NCBI GenBank assembly: GCA_044224215.1
Contig: JBGAKX010000025.1
Span: 1-41,046, forward strand
Source: DAOMFM01 sp035429825
Lineage (GTDB): Bacteria; Acidobacteriota; Blastocatellia; UBA7656; JADIYM01
DNA: 41,046 nucleotides
Reading direction: 5' to 3'
Shown: in pieces, positions 15,841 to 23,397 of the stretch
How the letters are laid out: the number at the start of each line of letters is the position of its first letter
Position numbering within the stretch: position 1 is the first letter of the stretch
Notes under the pieces: model-generated
Seen by the model: the letters and a program-made list of their open reading frames with translations, nothing else
Told to the model about the DNA's origin: nothing
Database searches by the model: none
Position numbers and translations under genes: made by a program

Positions 15841-17238
15841 CTAGCAACCCTCGAGTCGCGCGAGCTTGTTGATGCCGTTGAACGCCGCCGCCTTGTAGCA
15901 CTCCGCGAGCGTCGGGTAGTTGAAGACGGTGTCGACAAAGTAGTCGATCGTTCCCTTGAGCGTCAGCACCGCCTGTCCGATGTGGACGATCTCGCTCGCG
16001 CCTTCGCCGATGATGTGCACGCCGAGTATCTGCCGTGTCTCGCGATGAAAGATGATCTTCAGGCGACCGGTCGTGTCGCCGCGGATCTGGCCGCGCGCGA
16101 TCTCGCGATAGTAGGCGACGCCGGTTTCGTACGGAACGTCCTCGTCGGTCAGCTGCTCCTCGGTCTTTCCGACGAACGACATCTCCGGAATCGTGTAGAT
16201 GCCGTAGGGATAGCTCGCCGGATCGGACCGCACGGGCGCCGAGAACGCGTGGCACGCGGCGATGCGCCCCTGTTCCATCGAGACGCTCGCAAGGCTCGGG
16301 AACCCGATGACGTCGCCGACGGCATAGATGTGAGGCTGGCTGGTCCGGTATTCGGCATCCACCGTGATGCGGCCACGCTCATCGGATTCGAGCTCGGCCG
16401 CCGCGAGATTCAGTCCCTCGACGTTTCCCGCCCGGCCAATTGCGTAGAGCAACGCATCGCCGACCACCTTCTTCTTGCTCTTGAGGTTGGCGACAACCGT
16501 TCCGTCGGCATTCTCCTCGACGGTGTCGACCTCTTCGTTCAGCCGCAGCGTGACGCGGTTGTCGCGCAGGTGATAGCAGAGCGCTTCGACGATCTCCTGG
16601 TCGGCGAATTCGAGCAGTCGCGGGCGCTTCTCGATCAGGATGACGCGGACGCCGAGCACCGCGAACATGGACGCGTACTCGACGCCGATGACGCCGCCGC
16701 CAACGACGATGAGCGTCTTTGGAACGGATTCGAGCAGAAAGATCTGATCGCTGTTGACGATGGTGCGCTGGTTGAGCGGAACCGTCGCCGACACGGCGGG
16801 TCGTGTGCCGGCTGCGATGACGATGTTGTCGGCTTCGATGGTCGTCTGTCCCCGGGAGCTCTCGATGAGTAGCGTATGCGGATCGGTGAAGCTCGCCTTT
16901 CCCGTCAGGACGTCGATGCCGTTTCGCGACAGCTGCGCGCAGGTGACGTCGATCTCGGTCTTGATGACGCTCTGCACGCGGAACGAGAGATCCGCCATCG
17001 TGATCTTCTCCTTCACGCGATAGCTCATGCCGTAGATGGCCTGGTACGCGTAGCCGGAGAAGTGGAGCACGGCCTCGCGCATCGTCTTGCTCGGGATCGT
17101 GCCCGTGTTGATGCACGCGCCGCCGACGACCTCCTTCTTTTCGATCAGCGCGACGCGCTTGCCGAGTTTCGCGCCCTGGATTGCGGCGCGATGCCCTGCG
17201 GGTCCGGAACCGATGACGGCAAGGTCGTAACGTTCCAT
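15841..17238 (-). CDS. sthA: Soluble (Si-specific) NAD(P)+ transhydrogenase
   Basis: A 465-residue cytoplasmic flavoprotein of the pyridine nucleotide-disulfide oxidoreductase family. The FAD motif GSGPAG is at 10-15 and the NAD(P) motif GGGVIG at 180-185. The redox-disulfide position reads CINTGT (C42, T47): the second Cys of lipoamide dehydrogenases is Thr, as expected for SthA, which transfers hydride between NADPH and NAD+ without a disulfide. The C-terminal dimerisation domain is intact (GEGASEIVHIGQ; FNYPTLAECYK). I chose ATG 17238; an upstream ATG at 17325 would add a peptide encoded by the palindromic repeat. It is followed 13 bp later by the ROK gene, which suggests joint control of sugar and NADPH balance (inference). 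Confidence 0.93.
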   Translation of the reverse strand: MERYDLAVIGSGPAGHRAAIQGAKLGKRVALIEKKEVVGGACINTGTIPSKTMREAVLHFSGYAYQAIYGMSYRVKEKITMADLSFRVQSVIKTEIDVTCAQLSRNGIDVLTGKASFTDPHTLLIESSRGQTTIEADNIVIAAGTRPAVSATVPLNQRTIVNSDQIFLLESVPKTLIVVGGGVIGVEYASMFAVLGVRVILIEKRPRLLEFADQEIVEALCYHLRDNRVTLRLNEEVDTVEENADGTVVANLKSKKKVVGDALLYAIGRAGNVEGLNLAAAELESDERGRITVDAEYRTSQPHIYAVGDVIGFPSLASVSMEQGRIAACHAFSAPVRSDPASYPYGIYTIPEMSFVGKTEEQLTDEDVPYETGVAYYREIARGQIRGDTTGRLKIIFHRETRQILGVHIIGEGASEIVHIGQAVLTLKGTIDYFVDTVFNYPTLAECYKAAAFNGINKLARLEGC

Positions 17239-17280
17239 GGAGAATTCGTGTTCCTGGGCGTACGAGCGACGTCGGTGGTC

Positions 17281-17385
17281 AGCGAAAGCGCCGTCGCGCC
17301 CTGCGGGCTTGCCGGCGCACTCCAAAGGGGTCGCGCGTCTCCTTGGAGTGCGCCGGCAAGCAAAGCGCGACGGCGCTCTAGCGGG
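17281..17385. repeat. GC-rich palindromic repeat, copy 2 (complete)
   Basis: Outer arms GAAAGCGCCGTCGCGCC and GCGCGACGGCGCT enclose inner arms TTGCCGGCGCACTCCAA and TTGGAGTGCGCCGGCAA. This is the fullest copy in the window. It separates the phasin-like gene from sthA on the same strand and is a likely transcription terminator or RNA-stability hairpin. Confidence 0.85.
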
Positions 17386-17391
17386 GAAACA

Positions 17392-17823
17392 CTAGCGCTT
17401 GGCTCGTGCGCGCCGCGCCGGTGCTTTCCGTGCGGCCGGCTTCTTCGCCGCCGGCTTCTTTGCCGGAGCCTTCTTCGCCGGCGCCTTCCGGGCCTTCGGC
17501 TTTGCGACCTCCAGCGCCGCAATGCGAGCAGAGAGCTTCCGCACGTCGTCAAGCGTCGCGAGCCCGAGACCCGAGATCGTCGCCTTCAACCGCTCGTCGA
17601 TCACGTGCACGATTGCGTCCCGGCTGTCCGATGCCGCCGAGCCGATCGCCCCAACGACCTTCTCCGGCTTGCCGAAGGCGTCGGCGACGATCGCCGAGGC
17701 GTGGACGGCCCGGTCGACGGCCTCGCGCGCGTAGCGCTCGACCTGTGCTGCCAGCTTTCCGGTCTTGGCGGCAGCCTTTGCAATGTCACCCTTCTTCACT
17801 TCTTTCTTTTTTGCTTTGGCCAT
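17392..17823 (-). CDS. Phasin-like protein with histone H1-like Lys/Ala tail
   Basis: A 143-residue basic protein. Residues about 15-105 are helical and phasin-like (AAQVERYAREAVDRAV; DVRKLSARIAALE, a short leucine-zipper coiled coil). The last 35 residues are KAPAKKAPAKKPAAKK-type repeats like those of PhaF and bacterial H1-like proteins, which bind DNA or poly-phosphate surfaces. This combination suggests a granule-associated or nucleoid-associated protein; no PHA synthase is visible nearby to decide. Start at ATG 17823 with GGAGGTG 5 nt upstream. It follows apaG after a 15-bp gap and is probably co-transcribed with it. Confidence 0.72.
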   Translation of the reverse strand: MAKAKKKEVKKGDIAKAAAKTGKLAAQVERYAREAVDRAVHASAIVADAFGKPEKVVGAIGSAASDSRDAIVHVIDERLKATISGLGLATLDDVRKLSARIAALEVAKPKARKAPAKKAPAKKPAAKKPAARKAPARRARAKR

Positions 17824-17838
17824 GTGTGCACCTCCTCG

Positions 17839-18222
17839 TCAATTGATCGTGTAGGGTTCGATGAGCGCGAACGGCGCGATACGCGCATTGAACTGGGATC
17901 CGTCGGGGCGGACCATTCCATAGGTTCCGTGCATTGTGCCCGTCTCGGTCCGCAGCGGACAGAATGACGTGTAGGAATACTCATCGCCGGGGTTCAGAAA
18001 CGGAGACTCGCCGACCACCCCGTCTCCGACGACCTCCTCGATGTGCCCGCGCGCGTCCGTGATGATCCAGTGGCGAGTGAGCAGCTGCGCGGGCTCGTCG
18101 CCCTCGTTCCTGAGCGTGACCTCGTACGCAAAGAAGAAGTAGTTCTCTCGCGGGTTCGATCGCTCGGGGACAAAGGTCGTCCGGACCGTGATACGTATGC
18201 CTTCGGTGACTGCTTCCGACAC
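17839..18222 (-). CDS. apaG: ApaG-family protein
   Basis: A 127-residue single-domain beta-sandwich protein matching ApaG in length and pattern: TEGIRITVRTTFVPERS, NYFFFAYEVTLRNEG, QLLTRHWIITDA, the GxGVVGESPFLNPG loop, SFCPLRTETGTMHGTYGM and a final FALIEPYTIN. ApaG is linked to Co2+/Mg2+ resistance in enterobacteria, but its biochemical role is unsettled. The start is GTG 18222, because GGAGGAG lies 5 nt upstream; ATG codons at 18264 and 18261 would add unlikely residues and include that site. It diverges from the second ABC exporter. Confidence 0.9.
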   Translation of the reverse strand: MSEAVTEGIRITVRTTFVPERSNPRENYFFFAYEVTLRNEGDEPAQLLTRHWIITDARGHIEEVVGDGVVGESPFLNPGDEYSYTSFCPLRTETGTMHGTYGMVRPDGSQFNARIAPFALIEPYTIN

Positions 18223-18311
18223 GACGACTCCTCCGGCTTTGGCAATCCGCGCGGCCCGCATCATACTACACCGGCCGCAGATGGCGTCGAACTCTGGCAG
18301 CGAGGTGTCGA

Positions 18312-19586
18312 TTGGCCGCGCGTGACGTTTGGGCGATCTACCGCATGGAAATGCGCTCGGCGCTTCGCGAGCGCAACATCGTCGTCTACAGCATTCTGCT
18401 CCCCCTGCTGCTCTATCCCGCGCTGCTGTGGCTCATGCTGTCGGGTTTCTCGTTCGTGCGGGGCCAGACCGAGGGGATCGTGTCGCGCGTCGCCCTCGTG
18501 GACCTTCCGCCCGCGCACGACGAGGTTCGCGCGCGCCTAGCAGCCGGCCCGCAGATCGAGATCACGTCCGCGAACGACGACGTCGATCGCGCGCTCGAGG
18601 ATCTGCGCGCTGGCCGGGTCGACGCCGTTGTCCGGTTTGCGCCCGACAGTTCAACCGCATTCACGAATCTTCCTGCGGACATTTCGTACGACGGCGCGCG
18701 CGATCGCAGTGCGTCGGCACAACGGCGCGTGAAGACAATTCTCGATGCATATCGCGCGGAGCGCCTCGACGCGGAGGCCGCACGACTCGGCGTGTCACGG
18801 GACGAATGGCAGCAGTACCACGTGGTCGACCTCGACCAGACGTCCGAGGCGGAGAGCGGCGTCTACGTGCTCCGCATCCTGTTGCCGACGCTGCTGATCG
18901 TGATGATCGCGCTCGGCTGCTTCTACCCGGCGATCGACTCCACGGCCGGTGAGCGCGAACGCTCGACATGGGAAACAACCATGACGCTCGCCGTGCCGCG
19001 TTCGAGCGTCGTGACGGGCAAGTTTCTCTACGTCGCGACCCTTGGCGTTGCCGCGGCGCTGCTCAACATCGTGGCGATGGTGCTGTCGCTCGGGCCGATC
19101 ATCTCGTCGCTCACCGGCGGCAAGGGACGCGGGGCGACGTTCGCGATTCCACTCTCGGCGATTCCCGTCATCGTCATGGGGGCCGTACTCGTGGCGCTGT
19201 TCGTGGCCGCTGCGATGATGATCTTTGCGGCCTTTGCGCGCACGTTCAAGGAGGGGCAGACGATGGTCAGCCCGTTCTACCTCCTCACGCTGCTGCCCGT
19301 GATGTTCCTGCAGACGCCGGACCTCGACTTCACGCCGCCGCTCGCGCTGATTCCCGTCGTGAACGTCGCGATGATGTTCCGCGACGCGATCGGCGGGCAG
19401 TACCAGTGGCCGCTGATCGCGCTCACCGTCGCGGTCGAGGCTGTGACGATCGTCGCGTTCCTGTGGCTGGCGCGATGGATTCTGCGTTTCGAGGAGATCT
19501 GGACCGGCGCGTTCCAGGGGACGCTGTTCAAGTTCGTGCGTGGCCGCGTGGCCGGTCCCGCGCGCGGGGAGGCTGGCAATGAGTGA
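18312..19586 (+). CDS. ABC-2 permease, NatB-like
   Basis: A 424-residue permease: N-terminal membrane helix (VVYSILLPLLLYPALLWLML), a long extracytoplasmic domain to about residue 185, then five membrane segments including LPTLLIVMIALGCFYPAIDSTAGERERSTWET, the NatB/ABC-2 coupling region. It starts with TTG at 18312, with GAGGTG 4 nt upstream; ATG 18345 is a fallback. Its last 8 bp overlap the ATPase gene. The three-gene unit permease-ATPase-permease resembles Na+-efflux NatAB systems, but the substrate is not established. Confidence 0.82.
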   Translation: MAARDVWAIYRMEMRSALRERNIVVYSILLPLLLYPALLWLMLSGFSFVRGQTEGIVSRVALVDLPPAHDEVRARLAAGPQIEITSANDDVDRALEDLRAGRVDAVVRFAPDSSTAFTNLPADISYDGARDRSASAQRRVKTILDAYRAERLDAEAARLGVSRDEWQQYHVVDLDQTSEAESGVYVLRILLPTLLIVMIALGCFYPAIDSTAGERERSTWETTMTLAVPRSSVVTGKFLYVATLGVAAALLNIVAMVLSLGPIISSLTGGKGRGATFAIPLSAIPVIVMGAVLVALFVAAAMMIFAAFARTFKEGQTMVSPFYLLTLLPVMFLQTPDLDFTPPLALIPVVNVAMMFRDAIGGQYQWPLIALTVAVEAVTIVAFLWLARWILRFEEIWTGAFQGTLFKFVRGRVAGPARGEAGNE

Positions 19587-20367
19587 TGCACCGGTCGTGA
19601 CGTCCGAGCTCGCAAAGACGTACTACGACGAGGACCGGGGCGAGATCCGCGCGGTCGATCGAATCTCGTTCGCGTGCGAGCGCGGCGAGATTCTCGGACT
19701 GCTCGGGGCGAACGGCGCGGGAAAGACGACCACGCTCCGGATGCTGTCGACCGTGCTTGCGCCCACGTCGGGCACCGCGACGATCTGCGGCCACGACATC
19801 GTGCACGACCCGGCGGCCGTGCGACGCAGTCTCGGCTTCTACTCGGCATCGACGGCGCTCTATCCGCGACTGACGACGCGCGAGACCCTCGAGTTCTTTG
19901 CGCGCATCAACCAGTATCCGTCGGATCGCGTGAAGCAGCGCGTCGACGAGTTGATCGCGCGGTTCGGGCTCGAGAAATTCGCCGGCGCGCGCATCGACAA
20001 ACTGTCGAGTGGAATGAAACAGAAGGTCTCGATCGCGCGCACGGTCGCGCACGATCCGCCGGTGCTCATCTTTGACGAGCCGACGGTTGCGCTCGACGTG
20101 ATCAACGCGCTCGAGATGCGCGACATCATTGCGGAGCTGCGCGACGCCGGGAAGGCGGTCATCTTCTCGACGCACATCATGAGCGAAGCCGAGAAGCTCT
20201 GTGACCGCATCGCGATCATTCACGACGGACGGATCCTCGCGCTCGGGCGGCTCGCGGAGCTGCAGGCGGCGACCGGCGAGCGCTATCTCGAAGACGCGTT
20301 CATACACTACGTCCGGGGTGTTTCGACGGACGCGCCGCCGACCGCGGATTCGGACGGAACGCGGTGA
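19579..20367 (+). CDS. ABC transporter ATPase, NatA-like
   Basis: A 262-residue single ABC ATPase with Walker A GANGAGKTT (43-51), signature LSSGM (142-146, Ser for the usual first Gly), Walker B VLIFDEPT (162-169) and H-loop FSTHIMSEAE (H199). Start at ATG 19579 behind GGGGAGG, overlapping the upstream permease. An earlier in-frame start at 19540 lies within the permease and has no support. Its stop TGA shares one base with the next gene's ATG. It energises the two flanking permeases. Confidence 0.88.
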   Translation: MSDAPVVTSELAKTYYDEDRGEIRAVDRISFACERGEILGLLGANGAGKTTTLRMLSTVLAPTSGTATICGHDIVHDPAAVRRSLGFYSASTALYPRLTTRETLEFFARINQYPSDRVKQRVDELIARFGLEKFAGARIDKLSSGMKQKVSIARTVAHDPPVLIFDEPTVALDVINALEMRDIIAELRDAGKAVIFSTHIMSEAEKLCDRIAIIHDGRILALGRLAELQAATGERYLEDAFIHYVRGVSTDAPPTADSDGTR

Positions 20368-22409
20368 TGGCACGGTCCGGCGTTGTTGCGCTGTTCCGGA
20401 TCGACCTGCGGTCGCTGCTGCGTGACCGGCGGACCGTGATCTTCTCGCTCGTGCTGCCGCTCGTTGTGATGCCGCTGTTCATGTTCGCGTCGAGCACGCT
20501 CGAGCAGAAGCGGCAGCAAAGGCTGCTGCACGAGACATTCACGTATGCGGTGACGGGCGACCGGCCCAACCTCGTCCAGGACACCGTCGCGCGCGCGATC
20601 GAAACGGCCAGGACGTCGGCGGACGGCAACGGCGGCGCGCCGGCGCTCACGTACGTGCTCGTGGCGTCGGACGATCCGGCGGACGATGTCCGTGCGGGCC
20701 GGCTCGACGCCTATGTCGAGCTCGTCACCGGCGAGCAGGCGCGTGCACTCGTGGATGCGGACACTCGCGGAACCGACACCGCAAGGACGCCCGACACGGC
20801 GCCGGCGCTCGCGGTGCACTACCGCTCCGACGACTCGACGTCGCGCACGGCCGCGGGCGGGCTCGAGCGGGCGCTCGAGGGCGAGCGCGAGGAGCTTCGC
20901 GAAAACCTGATGCACTCGCGCGGGTTTCCTATACCCATCGACACGGTCGACGCGGTGACGATGGTCGATCTTGCGTCCGCGGAGCAAATTGCCGGCGCGC
21001 GCATCGGCGGGTTTCTGACGACGCTCCTTGTGTTCCTGATGCTCGTCGGCGGCGCAACCGTGGCGAGCGACGTGATTGCGGGCGAGAAGGAGCGCGGCAC
21101 GCTCGAAACGCTGCTGTCGACCGCGGCGAGCCGCAACGAGATCGTCGCGGCCAAGCTGCTGGTCGTTCTTGCCGTGACGATCACGATCACGGTGCTCGAA
21201 CTGGCCAGTCTGCTGGCCTACGCCAGCCTTCACATCGTCGCGTTACCGGCCGGATACGAGGCGCTGCTCACGCCGGGGACGATCGTGCTGCTGTTCGTCC
21301 TCCACGTGCCGGTTGCGACGTTCGTGTCGAGCGTACTCCTGCTGGTGTCGGGGTATTCCAAGTCGTACAAGGAAGCGCAGCTCTACTTCTTCCCGGTCAT
21401 CCTGGCGATCGCTGCGCTGGCGATCGCGCCCGTGCTGCCGGGGATATCGCTGCGGTCCGTCGTCGCGCTCGTGCCGGTGTCTGGTGTCGCCGTCGCGGCA
21501 AAGCAGGTGCTCGTCGGAGCGTATGACTGGCCGATGATGATTGTCGCATGGCTCGCGACGGCCGGCGCGTCCGTGCTTCTGCTGAGGAGCGCGGCGCGAC
21601 GGCTCTCCTCCGAGGACCTGCTCGGCGGAGGCGAGAGCATCGAGATCGCGGGCGGGCCGGCGCTGTTCCCAAAGCGGGTCGTCCGGTGGTTCGCGATGAT
21701 GTGGGTCGCGATCTTTGTCGCGTCGAGCTACACGTCGAGCCTCGATATCCGTTGGCAGGTCGTCGTGAACCTTGTCGGGATATTTCTCGGCTCGTCGATG
21801 CTGATGCTGCGGATCTACCGGCTGGACGTGCGCACCGCGCTCTCGCTGCGCGGTGTGCCGTTCGCGTCGTGGCTCGCGGTGCTCGTCGGCGCGCCGTCGG
21901 CGCTCGTGGTTGCGATCGGCATCTCGCGCGCGGCGAACCTCGTGTTTCCCGTACCGCGGCAGATGATCGAGGAGTTCGGCAAGGCCCTGTTTCCCGAGGG
22001 CATACCGCTGTGGCAGATGCTGCTCTTTGTCGCCGTGCTGCCGGGGATCTGCGAGGAGATCGCGTTTCGCGGACTGTTGCTCTACGGGTTGCGCCGCCGG
22101 CTGCGTCCGGTCGCGCTCTGCGTGACCGTCGGCCTTGTCTTTGGCCTGTTCCACTTCACGCTGTTCCGGATCGCGTCGACCGCGTTTCTCGGCATGCTGC
22201 TCGCCGCCGTGACGTTGCTGACGGGATCGATCTTTCCTGCGATGCTGTGGCACGCGATCAACAACGGGCTCGGCGTCATTGCCGCGACGTCGGGCGTCTC
22301 GGACGACGGGTTGCCGTGGTGGTCCGCGCTCGTTGCACTCGTTCCGCTTGCGGGCTCATTCTGGGTGCTCGCACGATCCAGAAAATCCACAACCCCACAG
22401 GAGGCTTGA
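20367..22409 (+). CDS. ABC-2 permease fused to a CPBP intramembrane protease
   Basis: A 680-residue protein in two parts. Residues 1 to about 400 form a NatB-like permease: first helix VIFSLVLPLVVMPLFMFAS, extracytoplasmic domain, then a membrane block with GEKERGTLETLLST. About residues 440-670 are a CPBP (Abi, type II CAAX-protease-like) domain with all three motif sites: EEIAFR (E563, E564, R568), FGLFH (H596) and HAINN (H629, N633). CPBP proteins are intramembrane glutamic proteases or protease-like bacteriocin-immunity factors. The intact motifs suggest the fusion is catalytically competent. ATG 20367 is chosen over GTG 20364. A creatininase-family gene follows at once. Confidence 0.85.
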   Translation: MARSGVVALFRIDLRSLLRDRRTVIFSLVLPLVVMPLFMFASSTLEQKRQQRLLHETFTYAVTGDRPNLVQDTVARAIETARTSADGNGGAPALTYVLVASDDPADDVRAGRLDAYVELVTGEQARALVDADTRGTDTARTPDTAPALAVHYRSDDSTSRTAAGGLERALEGEREELRENLMHSRGFPIPIDTVDAVTMVDLASAEQIAGARIGGFLTTLLVFLMLVGGATVASDVIAGEKERGTLETLLSTAASRNEIVAAKLLVVLAVTITITVLELASLLAYASLHIVALPAGYEALLTPGTIVLLFVLHVPVATFVSSVLLLVSGYSKSYKEAQLYFFPVILAIAALAIAPVLPGISLRSVVALVPVSGVAVAAKQVLVGAYDWPMMIVAWLATAGASVLLLRSAARRLSSEDLLGGGESIEIAGGPALFPKRVVRWFAMMWVAIFVASSYTSSLDIRWQVVVNLVGIFLGSSMLMLRIYRLDVRTALSLRGVPFASWLAVLVGAPSALVVAIGISRAANLVFPVPRQMIEEFGKALFPEGIPLWQMLLFVAVLPGICEEIAFRGLLLYGLRRRLRPVALCVTVGLVFGLFHFTLFRIASTAFLGMLLAAVTLLTGSIFPAMLWHAINNGLGVIAATSGVSDDGLPWWSALVALVPLAGSFWVLARSRKSTTPQEA

Positions 22410-22410
22410 G

Positions 22411-23397
22411 ATGTTCAAGTCGCTGCTGATCGTCGCGCTTGCGCTCAATTCGCAGGCAGCGGCGCCAAAGGACATTGTCTCGACCCGCGAGATGGACCGC
22501 ATCAACTGGATGGAGTTCAAGGAGGTCGTCCCGTCGCGCATCACGACCGTCCTGCTCCCGACCGGCACGCTCGAACCGCACGGCGTGATCAACAACGGCG
22601 CGGACATCACGGCGCCGGTCGCGATGGCCCGCACGATCGCGCCGCGCGTGAACGCGATGATCGCGCCGGTGATCCCGTACGGCATCACGGGAAGCATGGA
22701 GGCGTATCCCGGCGCGTTCCAGATTACCGAGGCTGCGTATCGGCCGTACGTCAAACAGGTGCTCGAGGGGCTCGCCAAGAACGGCTTCCGGAACATCATC
22801 GTGCTGAACGGCCACGGCGGTCCGCAGACGGCCGTGCTGAACGCGGTCGCGGCCGAGGTCGCGACCGAGCAGCACGTCCGGACGCTCGTGATCAACTGGT
22901 GGTCGTTCGCGTCCGACGTGACCAAGTCGGTTTTTGGCGAAGACGGCGGCCATGCCGGGCTCAACGAGACGGCGTTCGTGCAGGCGATCGACCCGGCGCT
23001 CGTGCATCCCGAACGGTACAAGGACGGAATGACGACACCGTATCCGGCGCCGAACACGTGGTCGGCGGTGCCGTTCCCGTCGTCGATCGGGTTGTACCAG
23101 CCGGGGGTGCGTGAATGTGAGGTGGGGATTTCAAGGAGCGCAAAGCGCGACGACGCGACTCCGCTTGCCGGACCCTGTGGGCGGGGTCCGGCGCGGTTTT
23201 CCCGACCCCTTCACTCCAAAGAGTCGTGCGCGCCTTCACTCCTCGACCGCCGGCAAGCCCACTCTTCGGGGGCGAACGTGCAACGGAATGTAGTAATGAA
23301 CATCCTTCGTACCAAAGTCAAACCGCCCAGAGGTCATCCTCCAGCTCAGCTGCCGGCAGCTTGCGCGCGAACTCGATACCCGCATCGATCGCCTTGA
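22411..23397 (+). CDS. Creatininase-family amidohydrolase with a replaced C-terminus
   Basis: The ORF has 328 codons. Residues 1-17 look like a signal peptide (FKSLLIVALALNSQAAA). Residues about 21-232 match the creatininase family: PTGTLEPHGV, NNGADITAP, IPYGITGS, VLNGHGGPQT, FGEDGGHAGLNETA and APNTWSAVPFPSS, including the Glu, Asp and His positions that bind the metal pair. At about residue 232 (near 23107) homology stops; the rest is translated repeat and antisense of the next gene's 3' end. Relatives normally carry some 30 more residues of the domain. Start at ATG 22411 with AGGAGG upstream. Activity is uncertain; it may be a recent truncation. Confidence 0.75.
   Translation: MFKSLLIVALALNSQAAAPKDIVSTREMDRINWMEFKEVVPSRITTVLLPTGTLEPHGVINNGADITAPVAMARTIAPRVNAMIAPVIPYGITGSMEAYPGAFQITEAAYRPYVKQVLEGLAKNGFRNIIVLNGHGGPQTAVLNAVAAEVATEQHVRTLVINWWSFASDVTKSVFGEDGGHAGLNETAFVQAIDPALVHPERYKDGMTTPYPAPNTWSAVPFPSSIGLYQPGVRECEVGISRSAKRDDATPLAGPCGRGPARFSRPLHSKESCAPSLLDRRQAHSSGANVQRNVVMNILRTKVKPPRGHPPAQLPAACARTRYPHRSP
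23136..23275. repeat. GC-rich palindromic repeat, copy 4 (divergent)
   Basis: It contains AAAGCGCGACGACGCG, CTTGCCGG, TTCACTCCAAAG and CCGCCGGCAAGC, all pieces of the palindrome family, plus a perfect internal hairpin CCGGACCC/GGGTCCGG (23168-23191). It coincides with the point where creatininase homology ends. Confidence 0.6.

Noticed and set aside
17239..17325. 29-residue N-terminal extension of SthA
   Set aside because: The extension (ECAGKPAGRDGAF and following) is encoded by the palindromic repeat and lies before the conserved start of the FAD-binding fold.
18305..18345. ATG 18345 as start of the NatB-like permease
   Set aside because: TTG 18312 has GAGGTG at good spacing, and the residues before 18345 fit a typical permease N-terminus; kept only as an alternative.
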